Source: Epinephelus fuscoguttatus (Eukaryota; Chordata; Actinopteri; Perciformes; Serranidae). From it: a DNA stretch of 64,000 bases. The notes under the pieces were generated by a model. The model was not told where the DNA came from and did no database searches. It saw only the letters and a program-made list of their open reading frames with translations. Below are positions 1 through 11,900 of the stretch, piece after piece. Position 1 is the stretch's first letter; each line of letters opens with the position of its first letter. The stretch covers positions 19,245,479 through 19,309,478 of the forward strand of contig NC_064762.1 of the NCBI RefSeq assembly GCF_011397635.1, read 5' to 3'. The position numbers were made by a program, and so were the translations under genes.

Positions 1-234
1 CGATTTGTGAAGATTTGTCCTGCCATTAATGAAGACCATAAATTATGTTTTTAGCCTTAGAAATGTCATTAAAAAATGTTCTTGCCACATGATACTGTAC
101 ACATTATCACTACAGGATCATTGTGTAGTGAGCTGTCTTTAAAAGCAAAAAAAGCACTTAAATCCTCATTGATATGTTATTTATGCATATTTAATTGCTG
201 CTGTATGATTTCTGTGGTTGCTCTTTTATCTCAG
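1..234 (+). other. snx3 intron, 3' end
   Basis: This is intron sequence upstream of the first visible snx3 coding exon. It ends in a pyrimidine-rich tract and a CAG acceptor at 232-234. I see no coding sequence in it. The earlier snx3 exons, with the start codon and the first half of the PX domain, lie outside the window. Confidence 0.8.
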
Positions 235-359
235 GTGGTTGTCCCACCTCTCCCGGGAAAAGCTCTTTTCCGGCAGCTTCCGTTTCGAGGGGATGATGGG
301 ATATTTGATGACTCTTTCATCGAGGAGCGGAGACAGGCTCTGGAGCAGTTTCTCAACAA
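235..359 (+). CDS. snx3: snx3 penultimate coding exon (sorting nexin 3, PX domain)
   Basis: Sorting nexin 3 is a small PX-domain protein that binds PtdIns3P on early endosomes and works with retromer in cargo retrieval, for example of Wntless. The exon opens in phase 0 after a CAG acceptor and encodes 41 residues plus two bases of a lysine codon. It includes PPLPGK, RQLPFRGDDGIFDD and EERRQALEQF, the second half of the PX domain. The lysine of PPLPGK and an arginine of EERRQ lie where family phosphoinositide contacts are known. The donor GTAAGC starts at 360. DDGIFDDSFIEER fits SNX3 better than its paralogue SNX12, which I recall as DEGIFEES. Confidence 0.95.
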
Positions 360-2936
360 GTAAGCCTTTCCTTATCTTCCTTGTCTTCCTCCGTTCCACG
401 AGGTTAAAACAATTTATTCTTTACAATTTTGTTTTTGTCGTCGCAGTCGCTTGCAGCTCCTTCCCGAGCGCGGTATCATTTTAACTCTCAAGAACAATGA
501 AACACTTTGTGCAATAAGTAGATTCAACTTTTTCACTTCTCTTCATATTGTTAACAAACTGAACCCGTAGAGACAGACAGGTCTCTTTCCTCACTATCCT
601 CCTTAATTCTCTTTTATAATTACCTCGCAAAGGACAAGAACAACCAAAAGAGGACTCAAGTGTGCACCCCCACAACATAATTTTTCCCACATTTGTTTTA
701 TTGTTGATGTGTAATTTATGATAATTGCAGCTCAAATTACAGCGCGTGGTTCCGTGGGATGGTGTGTGCACCTCTGCTTATTTTTGATCCAGCATGTCCT
801 CATTTTCAGCTGCGGAACAATAAAAGTTACAGTGTGATTGTAATTATTTGCTTTGATTGCAGACTTGGCCATTATCTTTGTTTCATGTGCAAATGCATCA
901 ATGTTTCCTTTCGGAATATTAAGTGCGCTAAGACAGTTGAGAAAATTAAAATCCATAAATATGTTTTTTTAAAGAAGATGAGAATTCGCTAGTAATTAAG
1001 ATTTTTCTCCCCCCTTTGCTTCATATGAATGAAACACTGCTGTTGATCATATCATTGTTCAGACTTGATACTGGCCAATGTGGCTGGCAGCATTGTTTAA
1101 TCTGTGATTGAGAGCATTGTGAAGAGGAAATCTCTTGGAATGGTAAACATGGTTGTCGCTGTGAAACAAGTGAGCGGGAGGAGAGGAGATAACCGTCAGT
1201 TTTGATTAGGCTAGTCAAACATAATTCATACTTCAGGTAAAGAAGAAGGGCTTGCATCCCCACTTCACAAAGCAAGCAAGGCCATGACATTTCTCCATGC
1301 TTCAGCTGCACCTTGTCCTCAATGTCAGCATCTCAATTTCCGGAACCTATTAAGCAGAGTTTTTGGGGGAGGGCGGGCATGATCTCTCCAGTGATTGCCC
1401 TGGTATTTGACTTGTGAATGCCTCCCACGGGCCACTTAATTTGTCTGAAATATTTCCCATTAGAGGTTAAGATGCATGCATAGGTACAATGTCATCATGT
1501 TGATCTGGTCTGAGTAATATACCGTTTTAAAAATGGGATGTTTTTGGGGTCTCAGGTGCACCAGCTCATTCTCGTTAAGCTCCGTTTGCATCATCTGAAG
1601 GGACATTTTGGGACGTTTGATGTCAAAGTGGCTTTACCAAAGGAAAACAAAAAAATAATGTCCTGAATGCCCCTTGCTTTAACGTCACACAGATCAGGAA
1701 AGCGGAACCAGCAACACTTATATTTTGTTTCCTAACCGGATGCTCAGAGCAGAGGATCCACTGTCTGTTGGCTAGCTGTCACTGTGCCCTGGACGACATG
1801 CAGAAGAGCAATAAAAATTGGCCATTTAACCAAGATTTCGCACAAGGCAATGCAAACGAAGCTTGGTGTAGTTTTTGCAAAGAAAATTTTCAAACTTTGC
1901 ACAATAGAAGTCAAGGCAGTGAAGTCCCACATGCGGAGTGAGAAACATTAAATCGCCACCCACTTCTGTTTATTCTCCCATGTCTTCAATAAGCCTGGAT
2001 GTTACTATAAATATTTAGGCAAAATTATCCCTAAACCTTTGTAATTCATATCTTTGTTCTTCAATTTTGTTTTTTGTAAAAGTGGCATTAAAGAAGAAAA
2101 AACAAAACTCTTAAATCTAACTTGTTTCTAGATGTGTTGCTAACATACAGATTAATTTAAGTGAATCAAAGGATAATCAAAACACATTCACCAAGGCTCT
2201 AAAAAAACTGGTTTACCTAAAGTTGTGTTGTTTTAACAAAACTTCATCAATCACCTCTTCCCCCAAACTGTGCTTTCATATGGTAGTGCAGTTGCATTGT
2301 GCATCATTTACTGGTTGTAGAAGTTAGGCATGTGAACACAACCACACATCCATAACCAGTGTGTGCAATAGTTATATAAAATGCTCAGTAAATCTGTCTT
2401 TGATGATGATTAAAATCTACAGTCGTCCCTGTGCTGCTAGTCAGCATACATGGTCAGGGTGTTCAAAATGTCATTAATCCTCATCAGCTTTATCAGTGAC
2501 ACAATGGTTCGGAACATCATGCAGGCAGATTTTTATCTTGATCGCCGTTAACTTTTTAAGATTTTTTGAGTGTCATTGCAGCCTTGTGGTTAAGATGGAT
2601 ACCATGTAATTGTAACATCCCCGGTCCAACCAGAGACCTTTTTTGGTCTATCTATAGTTGGATCCCAAACCCATACTACACTAAGTCTCAGCAGGTTTTG
2701 ATTTTGTGGTGTTCAGCAGTTTGTGCCTTCTATTAAAGAGACAGTAGAGAGAGGACAGGAAATGAGAAGACTGAAGGATGGGGAATGACATGCACCATGG
2801 TTGACTTGAAACCCAGAGGCTAAAAAGATTCCTCAAACTGTTTTATTTGTTAATGTGATACTATTCTCCCACAGTGCCTTGCACAAAGGAAATGGTGTAA
2901 ATTAAGGCTAATTGTGGTATTGTAATTGGTATATAG

Positions 2937-3990
2937 TAGAGATGGGACAAAGTCATTGATTTGAAAGTCACAAATAAGTCCTAAGTCTTTGCGCTCAAGT
3001 TCCAAGTCACGTCCCAAGTCAAGACTGAGAACCTAAGTCCTACACTTTGGGTTTAGTGTCCGAAACAAGTCCTAATGCGCTCTTTACAGCATGTAAAGCC
3101 ATTTTAACAACAGAGTAATATTATGTAAAAGATTTAGATTTTTTTTTTAAAAAAAATCATAAGTGCTTTTTAAAATTAGGTTTTGTGTTAAAACATGCTT
3201 GTCAGAAGTTGTTGTGTCTCCCTCTAATTTTCGACCAGCCCATTTTTTTGTTGCCCATGGCAGAGTGTTTGTGGGAATGGGAATGTATTATCACTCAATC
3301 TTTGGTAACATTTTTCTAACTGGCGCTCAGTAACATGACATTACTTTTTCATGGTTCTCTCTTGCAACTTGATTGGATGCTTGGATTGGTTTAAAGAAAA
3401 TGGATTTGAGGACTTCAGTGTCAACTTGCTGGAAACGAACAGCGTTAATGTTAGTTTATTCAGGAAATGGAGGGAAATAAATCGATCCATGAAACCATTT
3501 TGAATAACATATTTTTTAATCTTTTGGCCTGGGGAAACATACAAGTATTTTCAAGTCAAAAGGCAAGTAAAGTCAAGGGTAGCACTGGGTATTGGTACTC
3601 AATACCTTTTAAGGTATCAGCCGAAGTAACCCAATACCATGTAGTATCAAAACCTCTTCAGTCAAATGTTGATCCTTTTGAGGCGGGGGTTTCGTGAAGT
3701 TGAGCGTGGTGTAATTGACGGAGTTAGCAGTTCAATCCAAAACGTTTGAAATTAACGTTGTACAACATGCCAATCCACTCACACTATTGGTATCGGTATT
3801 ACATACAGGGTACTGGTACTGGTATTGGTATGATCATTTTTTGAACATTACCCAGCCCTTGTCACAAGTAATTCGTGTGAAATTCCAAGTCAGTGAGCAA
3901 GTCCTTTTTGATTTTGTCAAATCTAAAGTCATCAAATTTTGACTCAAGTCTGAGTTAAGTCCAAGTCATGTGACTCAAAACCACATCTCA
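2937..3990. mobile_element. hAT-like non-autonomous element rich in AAGTC words
   Basis: The stretch is dominated by repeated AAGTC/GACTT words. It starts near TAGAGATGGGACAAAGTC and ends in the near-complement CCACATCTCA. The same kind of sequence recurs at 62467-63199, where an 8-bp target duplication supports a hAT assignment. No transposase is visible. No convincing target duplication remains here, so the ends are approximate. Confidence 0.6.
3578..3858. mobile_element. nested TIR element with TGGTATTGGTA words
   Basis: This element interrupts the AAGTC-rich one. It opens with GCACTGGGTATTGG and closes with ATTACCCAGCCC, which are imperfect inverted copies of CTGGGTA. The interior repeats tggtactggtattggta. 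It resembles common hAT-type MITEs of fish. No transposase is present and the target duplication is not clear. Confidence 0.5.
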
Positions 3991-4344
3991 GGTATTCAGT
4001 ATGGAATCAAGATGCAGCATATAACTATAAAATAAAGGCAAAAATGCCACACAAAAAAGGCTACAGTTTCTGTCTTTTTTTTTAAGGATGTGAGGGTACA
4101 GTGGTGTCATTTTTTTTTTTTTACATATCTTTTAAATCCTTTTGTTTTTTATGCAAGCGATTATATGACTGATACCTAACATTTTTTTTCTTCAGAAAAT
4201 GTTTCACATATTTCCTACCTTAAAGTCCAATGTTCCTGTCAATCTCTGTCTGTTCTGTCCAACCATGTGTCCCTGTATCACCGAGCCTCATCAGTTAACA
4301 CAACCACTGATGTTTGAAGCCTGCCTTCTGCTTTTGTGTTTCAG

Positions 4345-4450
4345 AGTGGCAGGTCACCCTCTAGCTCAGAATGAACGATGCCTGCACATGTTCCTACAGG
4401 ACGAGTTTGTGGACAAGAACTACACCCCATCCAAAATCAGACAAGCCTGA
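4345..4450 (+). CDS. snx3: snx3 terminal coding exon
   Basis: The exon follows a TTTCAG acceptor. Its first base completes the split lysine codon, then 34 residues follow to a TGA stop at 4448-4450. It encodes AGHPLAQNERCLHMFLQDE and the C-terminus YTPSKIRQA, which match the end of the SNX3 PX domain and its short tail; I recall the human protein ending in YTPSKIRHA. With the previous exon this gives the last 76 residues of a protein of about 162 in mammals. The gene converges on nr2e1. Confidence 0.96.
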
Positions 4451-5327
4451 AAGAAAACACAGCTCTGCTCGGCCTGGCTTGGCTCAGCCTTGCTCGGCCC
4501 GACAACCCAAAGCTCTCTTCACTGCTCCAGGTTTCTCTCAGACAATAAACATTTCAATGACAACTTCCCCTCCCCGCGCCCCCCCAAAATATTATTGTTC
4601 ACTGCCTCTTTTAGTTTAATTAGTGACCCTGATCGGTGTTTGTTTTCACTTTCTAATTGGAGTCAAGAATGTTGGACACATAAATGTGGTTGAAAGTAAT
4701 TTATAGTAATTTCTCTTTATGTCTGGAAATGCCACTAACATGGATATATTATGTATTTATCATTTAGCTATGTCTTGAATATATTCATTTATATAGCAAC
4801 ATTGAATGAGCGTTCTATGTATGCAAAGCTCTTGTAAAGACCCACAGCGTTTCCCATTATATACTGTATATCCAGTACTGGCATGTTGCGCACGATACCT
4901 AGCAACTAAACACACACACATACACACATATATATATTTGATGGGCCTCAACTTTCAAATCACACTTAGTTGATCCTCTCTTCAAAAGGAAGCACGTGTG
5001 TGTATCGACCAGCACCTGCCCAGTTATCACGATGATTTTCTAGTAAGACAGAAGTAATTTACACAGAGGGAACTGCAGTATTTCTACTGGCTATATGCAT
5101 TTTGAGATTTGTATACTGCTGTGCCATTTTTGTTTATTTTGAAGATTTTCCAATAAAATAGGTGAAATGTCTCCATGCATAAATACATCTGTTGATTTGG
5201 ACTGTTGACCTGTCTAACACTCCACACTGGATAGTCCACTACTGCAAGCTGCTGTGATAAGTAAGTCATCCACCATCTTCATTACAAAGAAGTTTAGGCC
5301 TGTGGCTGATTTAAAAGAGTTCATTAA
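4451..5327 (+). other. snx3 3' UTR and short intergenic sequence
   Basis: This is the non-coding sequence after the snx3 stop. Candidate polyadenylation signals AATAAA are at 4544-4549, only about 95 bases past the stop, and at 5152-5157. Which one is used cannot be told from sequence. A TTAA-flanked transposon follows. Confidence 0.6.
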
Positions 5328-6087
5328 AGGTACAGTGTGTAGGATTTAGGGGCGTCTGTTTTCAGAAAGGATTTATAATATTCATACCTATGTTTTCATT
5401 AGTTTATAATCACCTGAAAACAAGAATTGTATTTTTGTTATCCTAAGTCCAGTTCAGACCAAAGATTCGCAACATCAACAAAGAGCAGGTTTGCAATGTT
5501 CTGAAAATCTGCCAGTTCATACCAATGTGACCACATAATACAGTGTATCATCTCTATAGCAACAACTCTTGGTACTTCGGCTGCAAGGATGTAAATGAGA
5601 CGGACTTAGACTCAGCAGGAACGGAGGGTGATCGGACACGCCTTCTGCACTTGCCCAGTGGACTCTGCTACAAGCCGATTGGCTGCAAGAACAGTTGACG
5701 TGCCTTTCATCATAAAACCAGCAGCTGGCGACTTGAAGAGCTGAGTGTCAGGTGACACCATCAGCTGGCTTGAGTCTAATTGAGACAATCCAGTTCACAC
5801 CGCTGCAACTTTTCTCTGCAACGTTGTTTGGTCTTGTTGCGACTCTTGGGTCTAAACTGAGTATTAGAATGAGCTGTCTGTATCTACATATTGAGCGGTT
5901 TCTCTCCCACAGAGTAGCCCAGAACAAGACAAACCAAACACTGGCTCTAGATAGGGCAATTTCCATTTTTTATGTTTTTGCATTTTTGCGTCAGCTATCG
6001 AAGTTCTTCTACATACTTGACCCTTGAGAGAAGTCGCCGTTCTACACCCTCACCACTAGATGCCACTAAATTCTAGACACTGGACCT
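5328..6087. mobile_element. TTAA-flanked non-autonomous DNA transposon (Kolobok-like)
   Basis: The element is flanked by TTAA at 5324-5327 and 6088-6091. Its termini AGGTACAGTGTGTAGGATTT and (complement of the right end) AGGTCCAGTGTCTAGAATTT are near-perfect inverted repeats. TTAA duplication is typical of Kolobok and piggyBac elements, and the AGG start suggests Kolobok. No transposase ORF is present. A second element is nested at 5450-5859. Confidence 0.8.
5450..5859. mobile_element. TIR element nested in the TTAA element
   Basis: The left end CAGTTCAGACCAAAGATTCG and the complement of the right end CAGTTTAGACCCAAGAGTCG agree at most positions, with GCAAC following in both. This gives inverted repeats of about 24 bp enclosing about 410 bp. 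The superfamily is not clear because I could not find an unambiguous target duplication. Confidence 0.6.
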
Positions 6088-6093
6088 TTAAAT

Positions 6094-6501
6094 ATCCTCC
6101 TGAGATCTGAACTTCTGCTTGGCATGCATTTTTAATTTCTCCTAGCTATTTGGGATCAGTAGGACCCGATAAGTATACAAAATAAACATTGTCAACGCTA
6201 ATTAAGAACCAATGTCCTCAACTGGGACAACAGTATAATAAACAAGTTTCAACCATAAAATGTGATCAGATTTTGGACCTTGTCCGCTTTTGTGTCAGGA
6301 TCAGCTGCAGACTAACTTAGCGAAGATGGCTGCCATCTTGTTTTACATAGATTAGTGTATTGTCCTCTTAGTACTATTAGATTGCACAAAAAAGTGTCCA
6401 CAAACAAGTACAGCAGGGCGAAAATTAAGTAGAATGAAGTATAAGGTCAAGTAAACCCAAATGTGATGTCCTCATATGAGGACACAGGGTCTCAGGAGGA
6501 T
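6094..6501. mobile_element. TIR element copy 1 (ATCCTCCTGAGA ends)
   Basis: The element begins ATCCTCCTGAGATCTG and ends with the complement CAGGGTCTCAGGAGGAT. The interior shares long blocks with 45697-46178, including GGGATCAGTAGGACCCGAT, AAGATGGCTGCCATCTTG and a TGATGTCCTCATATGAGGAC block near the right end. There is no ORF of note. It is a non-autonomous DNA element of unknown superfamily. Confidence 0.7.
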
Positions 6502-8743
6502 GTTCCCAAGTTCTCATTAAGAATAGATGAGGCTACTTCTAAAGGAAAAACACTTTGTAATAAGGGTGCAAAACACATGCTTGAGTAATCCTTAACAAAT
6601 CTATGACTCTTGATCATGTAATGCAGATGTATCGTGATTAATAAGTCAGACTTTGAGATTATGATATATGATGATATGCAGCCAAATTAGCTGGAATTCA
6701 GTTACGCAGAAAATGTCATTTCCGATCTGATAAGCATATAGTACTTGTTCAGTTCCTCTTCATACTCATACTTAAAGTGAATGTACATTAATATTCATTT
6801 GCAAATTAGTATCATAATATGATTTTGCTTAATGGGACACATGCCAGCCAGGTAACTTGTAAGAAATGTGGTCGACAATTAATGTGTCTCATTTACACTC
6901 AAACCTGACTGTTGGGTCATGAAGCAGCAACGTGTAAATGTTTGCATCTGACAACCAGTTTGATAGAAAACTGCTTCATATTTCAGTGAGAACAGAGCGG
7001 CTGATCAAATGCATCAATCTAAAATGGCCTTTTTTAGATTAACTGCATTCCAGCTAATTTGGTTTTATATAAATTAATGTATCAACTAAAGATAAATGAG
7101 CAATCAATGAATTATTGATTTATAAAGCGCTTACAAATCAGTCTTACATTAGTTAGTCATTACTGTAAAACTTCAATTAAAAGCCTAGTCCCAATAAAAC
7201 ACCCAGTCACTTTTACTACCCTGCTGTAGCTACGCATTTTGACAAATAAAAGCCTGTCTCAATTAGAGGCCTGGTCTGATTGCCAAGCTGTTCATTTTTT
7301 ATAAAGTTCTTCGGATGTATAAAAGCAGGTTGCTGGCCACCTCAAATTATATGTCCATTCCTCTATTACCCTATAAGTTATTCATATTCCTTTAGTCTGT
7401 AAGGGTCCTCAGATTAAAATAACCAAGGGGGTGTTTTCCTCAAAATTAATCCAAGTTGTGAGTATTGTTTTAACAGGATAAAGTGGTGTTGTGTTGGTAT
7501 GCTGGGTGCTGTAATCCTGATGCATTGTCTGTTGGAGCTTGATCAAATGAATGATTCATAACTGATACATTATCTGAAGCCTAATTTTTATACAAGTAAT
7601 ATTCATACTGGTTTAAATAAACAATTTGATCATGTTTCCTATCTTTGCTGAGAAACAGCTTTATGTAAAAGGAATTAAAGGCCTGTCCCTTATAGACGCT
7701 TGTCCCAGATATGGGCCTGTTGACTTAAGTGATTTAAGCAAACAATGGCCCAAGCTGTCAATTTAAGTTTTATGCACTTATGCATGTGTTTTGTGCCCTT
7801 ATTATAAAACTTTTTTTAACTTATTGAGATCTTGGAAGAGCATCTGATAGTTTTTTGAAAGCAGTTTAATTCAGTGTCTTTTATTCTCTTGGTCACAACT
7901 CTAAATAGTCATAACTCCAAATATGTACAATAGAATAAAAACATCACTGGCCACAAAAACATTTTTCCAAGTGCTGAATATCATTTTATCCAGTGTTAGT
8001 GCCTAACTTCACAAAAGTCGACCTAGAACAGCCTCAAACAGGACACACCAACACAAACAGGACAGTAACCACTTAAATACAAACACCATCTTCAGATGAA
8101 TGTACAGTCAGGAGGCAACGCAAGCATGTCCTTTAAAAAAGTCTTTTCCTTCATTGAGTTGGCACCTCTTCTTCTTCTTCTCTCTTTGCCCCGTGCGTTT
8201 GGTTTCAGCACCGGATCGAGGGACAGCGATTCACATCCCCCATTACGCATGCGTCATGTTTTTTCTTTTGGTTTCCTCCATTGGGATTGATCACAGCAGT
8301 AAAAGACTGAATTGGTCGTCAAGCTCATTGGTCTCACAGACACTCAAAAAAACTTGTGAATATATAACATTTCTTTGTCAGACATACTTGGCACGTGCTC
8401 TCCGGAGTCTGTAGGCGGTATTTAAACACTGTGGGTTTCCTGTGCCCACACCAGAGACTGCAGGATTTTCAGTATCACAGGTAAATCTAGAATGAAAGTT
8501 ACAGGCTAATCCTTAACTAGAGCGACTGTTAACAGGCTACTCGGTGAATTCCGGCTGTGTTGCAGTCTTTGTTTCAAAGGAGCCTAGAGGCCTAAACAGG
8601 CTATTTTAAGACAGCCTAAGAGATTTTTGTGCTCAGCGAAAATTCAACCCACGGTTACACCTGCTATGATTTGACATTCTGTCGACTGCTGGGTGGGTCT
8701 CTGGGCCTTTCAGCTCAAGTCTCTTCCAGATGGGGGGGAGAAT
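6502..8743. other. snx3-nr2e1 convergent interval, includes nr2e1 3' UTR
   Basis: I see no coding sequence. It is AT-rich, with repeat-like GCCTGTCCC words near 7180-7280 and 7675-7740. The nr2e1 3' UTR must occupy the right-hand part. TTTATT at 7880-7885 (AATAAA on the minus strand) is one possible polyadenylation signal, with no further support. Confidence 0.5.
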
Positions 8744-8906
8744 TCATATATCGCTGGACTTGTACATGTCGGAGAGGAGCCTGGTGATGGGCACGTTGCC
8801 GATGGTTTTCTTGAAGAACACCTCCTCTATGGTGGACGGGCCCACGGAGCGCAGCGCAGGCAGGAGCAGGAGCAGCTTCCCGAAGCGACACGGCTGAGTC
8901 GGGTAC
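8744..8906 (-). CDS. nr2e1: nr2e1 exon 9 (C-terminal ligand-binding domain, AF-2)
   Basis: The exon follows a TTTCAG acceptor (minus strand). One base completes the arginine of HTR, then it encodes [20 protein letters not shown] and runs to [11 protein letters not shown] and a TGA at 8744-8746. These are the last helices of the ligand-binding domain and the terminal AF-2 region, nearly identical to the mammalian protein. Confidence 0.97.
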
Positions 8907-11900
8907 CTGAAACACATCACTGGGGTCAAACACATCCTCTGGCTCTCCCTGGCTCTCTGTGCACAATGTCTGACAGCAGCGTGTCCAATTAACGCACACC
9001 TGTGGTACAAATAGCTGCTAATTAACAACGAGGTTCAGCTGAGACACCTGTGCACAATTACAGCAGTGGCTTATTGCCTCATTAACTTTATAATGAATCT
9101 GCCTGCCAATAGTTACCTGGACGAGACGGATCAACATGGCTGTGACACATGCATGAGCTTACAGATGAATAGATAGATGGATGCACAGATAGACTGATAG
9201 AGCTGAGTGTTACCTGGTGTGTATGTAACTGTTGAGAGTGAGCTGTGCCTCGTCCTGTAGTGCAGCGATGGCGCTGGCGTTGCGGAAACTTCTTAACTCA
9301 GTGTTGCCATGCGTCGGAACTGTAAGACAGAGGCAGTTTTAACCAAATGGGTTATTGATTTCAAAGGTGGGGGGTACAGTCAGTACAGGCACAAATCCTT
9401 AAAGGGCCTACCCGAGGTAAAACAGAACACCATGTTGTTTTTCATAAATTTCCTTCATGCATAGGTGTAGTCTACATGTCCCCCCACCTAGGCGACACGC
9501 CCCCCTCAATATTTAGAACATGTGCATTTGTTCCCCCTCCCAATGAAAACGTGAAATTAGCAGAGGACTTTGCAAAAAAATGCACAAAATTTAAATGTTT
9601 GTCGTTCAAAATGTTCTAGCAGAGGGCCCCCAAACCCTCACGTTTCACATGTGCCCCCCCCCAATCTTATGTTCCCTTCATAGGTGTAGATTTCATGAGG
9701 GACCCAGGGGACGTGTCCCCCTCAATATTTAGAGCATTTGTTCCCCTTCCCAATAAAAGCATGAAAGTAGCACAGTACTTTGACAGAATTAGACATTTAC
9801 ATACAAAATATCTAAAAAAAAAAAAAACTGCAGTAAATTCAGTGTTTGTTGTTCAAAATTTTCTAGCTGAAGGCCCCCAACCCCCACCTACCCCACCTAG
9901 GTCTTTGCCTTCATGAAATAGATGGGCACAAATCCCCAAAAGGGCTTTACTTTTTAAGATACCCCTACCATAGGCAGGACAAAACACCATGTTTGTTCAT
10001 AATTTTAATATGTTCTCTTCATGCATAGGTGTACGTTTTGGAGGGACCCAGGGGACACATTCTCCTCAATATTTAGAACATTTGTTCCCCTTCCCAATAG
10101 AAACATAGTAGCACAGTACTTTTACTTTGACAAAATTAAAGACATTTACAACAAATTGATGCAGAAAAAAAATCTCCAAAAAAATTCACTAAATTCAGTG
10201 TTTGCTGTTCAAAATTTTCTGGCGAAGGGCCCTCAAACTCCCACAGTTCACATGTGGTCCCCCCAATGTTAAAATGAAACCTATGCATTTGCCTTCGTGA
10301 AGTAGATGGTCATTACAAAAATATTTTATATGACAAAAATGATGAAACTGAACAATACACTGACTCACCTCATAAGTAAAATAGTGCAGAATAAAACCCT
10401 TTTGGAGATGAGGGTACCTACTGAGTCTCGTTATTTTTCACCTATAGCTTCGATTTAGTTCAAATTTGGACTAATTGTGCCCCTACGCAATATACTTATC
10501 AAAATGTGTATTTATTATAAAACTATAGGCTTTTATATACAGAGTTGTCATGGGCAGAAATTTTACACAAACACCTTTTATAAAGAAAGAAAGCTACTGT
10601 TCCAGGTATATGATGGTATGTTAGCACAGTTCAGGCCGTCACACTGATACAGAAACTTGGCAAAAAAACAACAAAGCTGGTGTAAAGTGAGGAGTAAAAT
10701 GTATTTATCTGATGTTAATATGTAACAAAGTATGCAAAACTAAACTGCTTTAATCACTCATACTTTTGGAGATATATCAAAAATGTAGTTAGCTCTATTA
10801 AACCTTATGGTGCTCAAGATTTTACAGCGTATCGCACGATGCTTAAACTACACTTCAAGCTCTGTAATAGCTGTTACCACTTTTAATGATTTTATACAGA
10901 TTTATGAAATAATTTTTAGTTAGGGTTATTTCCATTCCCATACTCTTCATCCATTCTCTGTGTAATCTCTCTATCATCTTATAAAACACAAACACAATTT
11001 CATCTTCCAAACCTTTTCTTTTCAAATAAAACTGTTCGTTTTTGGATTGTAAAAGTGAAGGGTTCCCACATCCCCACCTCCACCCCACCCTTATTTACGC
11101 CCCTGGTTTTAACACCTAAAAAGGGTGGCGTATTATTACATGAATATTGATATACTATTAATTGAGGTACTAAAATAACGTTTGCTTTAATCCCCCGCGT
11201 CCTTCTCCATAATTGTTCTTAGGCAGCAGAGATGCTTCAGAGCACTTAACCAGAAATAAAGGTTTCCAGTAATAGACTGTAATAGAGAACACAGTAAAAC
11301 ACCCGATGAGACAACAGCAGTACTCACCGGCTTTAAATGTCACGATACATTTCAAACAGGCGAACTCTGTTGCGTCGAGACGCATCTGCCTGAATCTGGT
11401 CACCACCTCTTGAAGTGCTTGAATCTCAGACATGATCTTATTCATCCGCTGAGACTCTGTGTTTTCAGTGTTCATTCCTACAAGTACACATGGAGAGAAC
11501 GTCATATATGCAGGTATTTATTTACATGTGCAGCCTATGAGGCCTGTTGCTGGCCTGTGCTCACATAAGCTCTCCCGTGCCTCGTTAAACATACCAGAAA
11601 CAGCAAGAAGAGTCGTGGAGTCCACAGGAATGGCCCACTGCGCGATGCCCAGAACAAATAATTCCCTCCACGCGTCCTCCAACAGAATCAGCTGCAAAGA
11701 GGAAGAGTTTCAGTGTTAAACTGTGCACTCTACACCAAAATGAAGCAATGATTTATTGCATTTTAAGCCTTTTTTGAAACTTTTTGAGTAGCAGTGCAAT
11801 ATTAACTCGTGCGTAAAACATAATGTACATTGTTTTTCATATTGCGCACAGGGTGGTTCGTTTTAGTAAGGCGTAAAACCATTAAACATGAAATATAAAG

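Larger units (their letters stand above)
360..4344 (+). other. snx3 last intron
   Basis: This intron of about 4 kb runs from GTAAGC at 360 to TTTCAG at 4339-4344. It holds no coding sequence that I recognise. Most of it is AT-rich unique sequence. A hAT-like element with a second element nested in it occupies 2937-3990. Confidence 0.85.

Noticed and set aside
8715..8999. Alternative frames over nr2e1 exon 9 on both strands
   Set aside because: They are shadows of the strongly conserved exon, which is fixed by the [10 protein letters not shown] to MYKSSDI reading and by splice sites.
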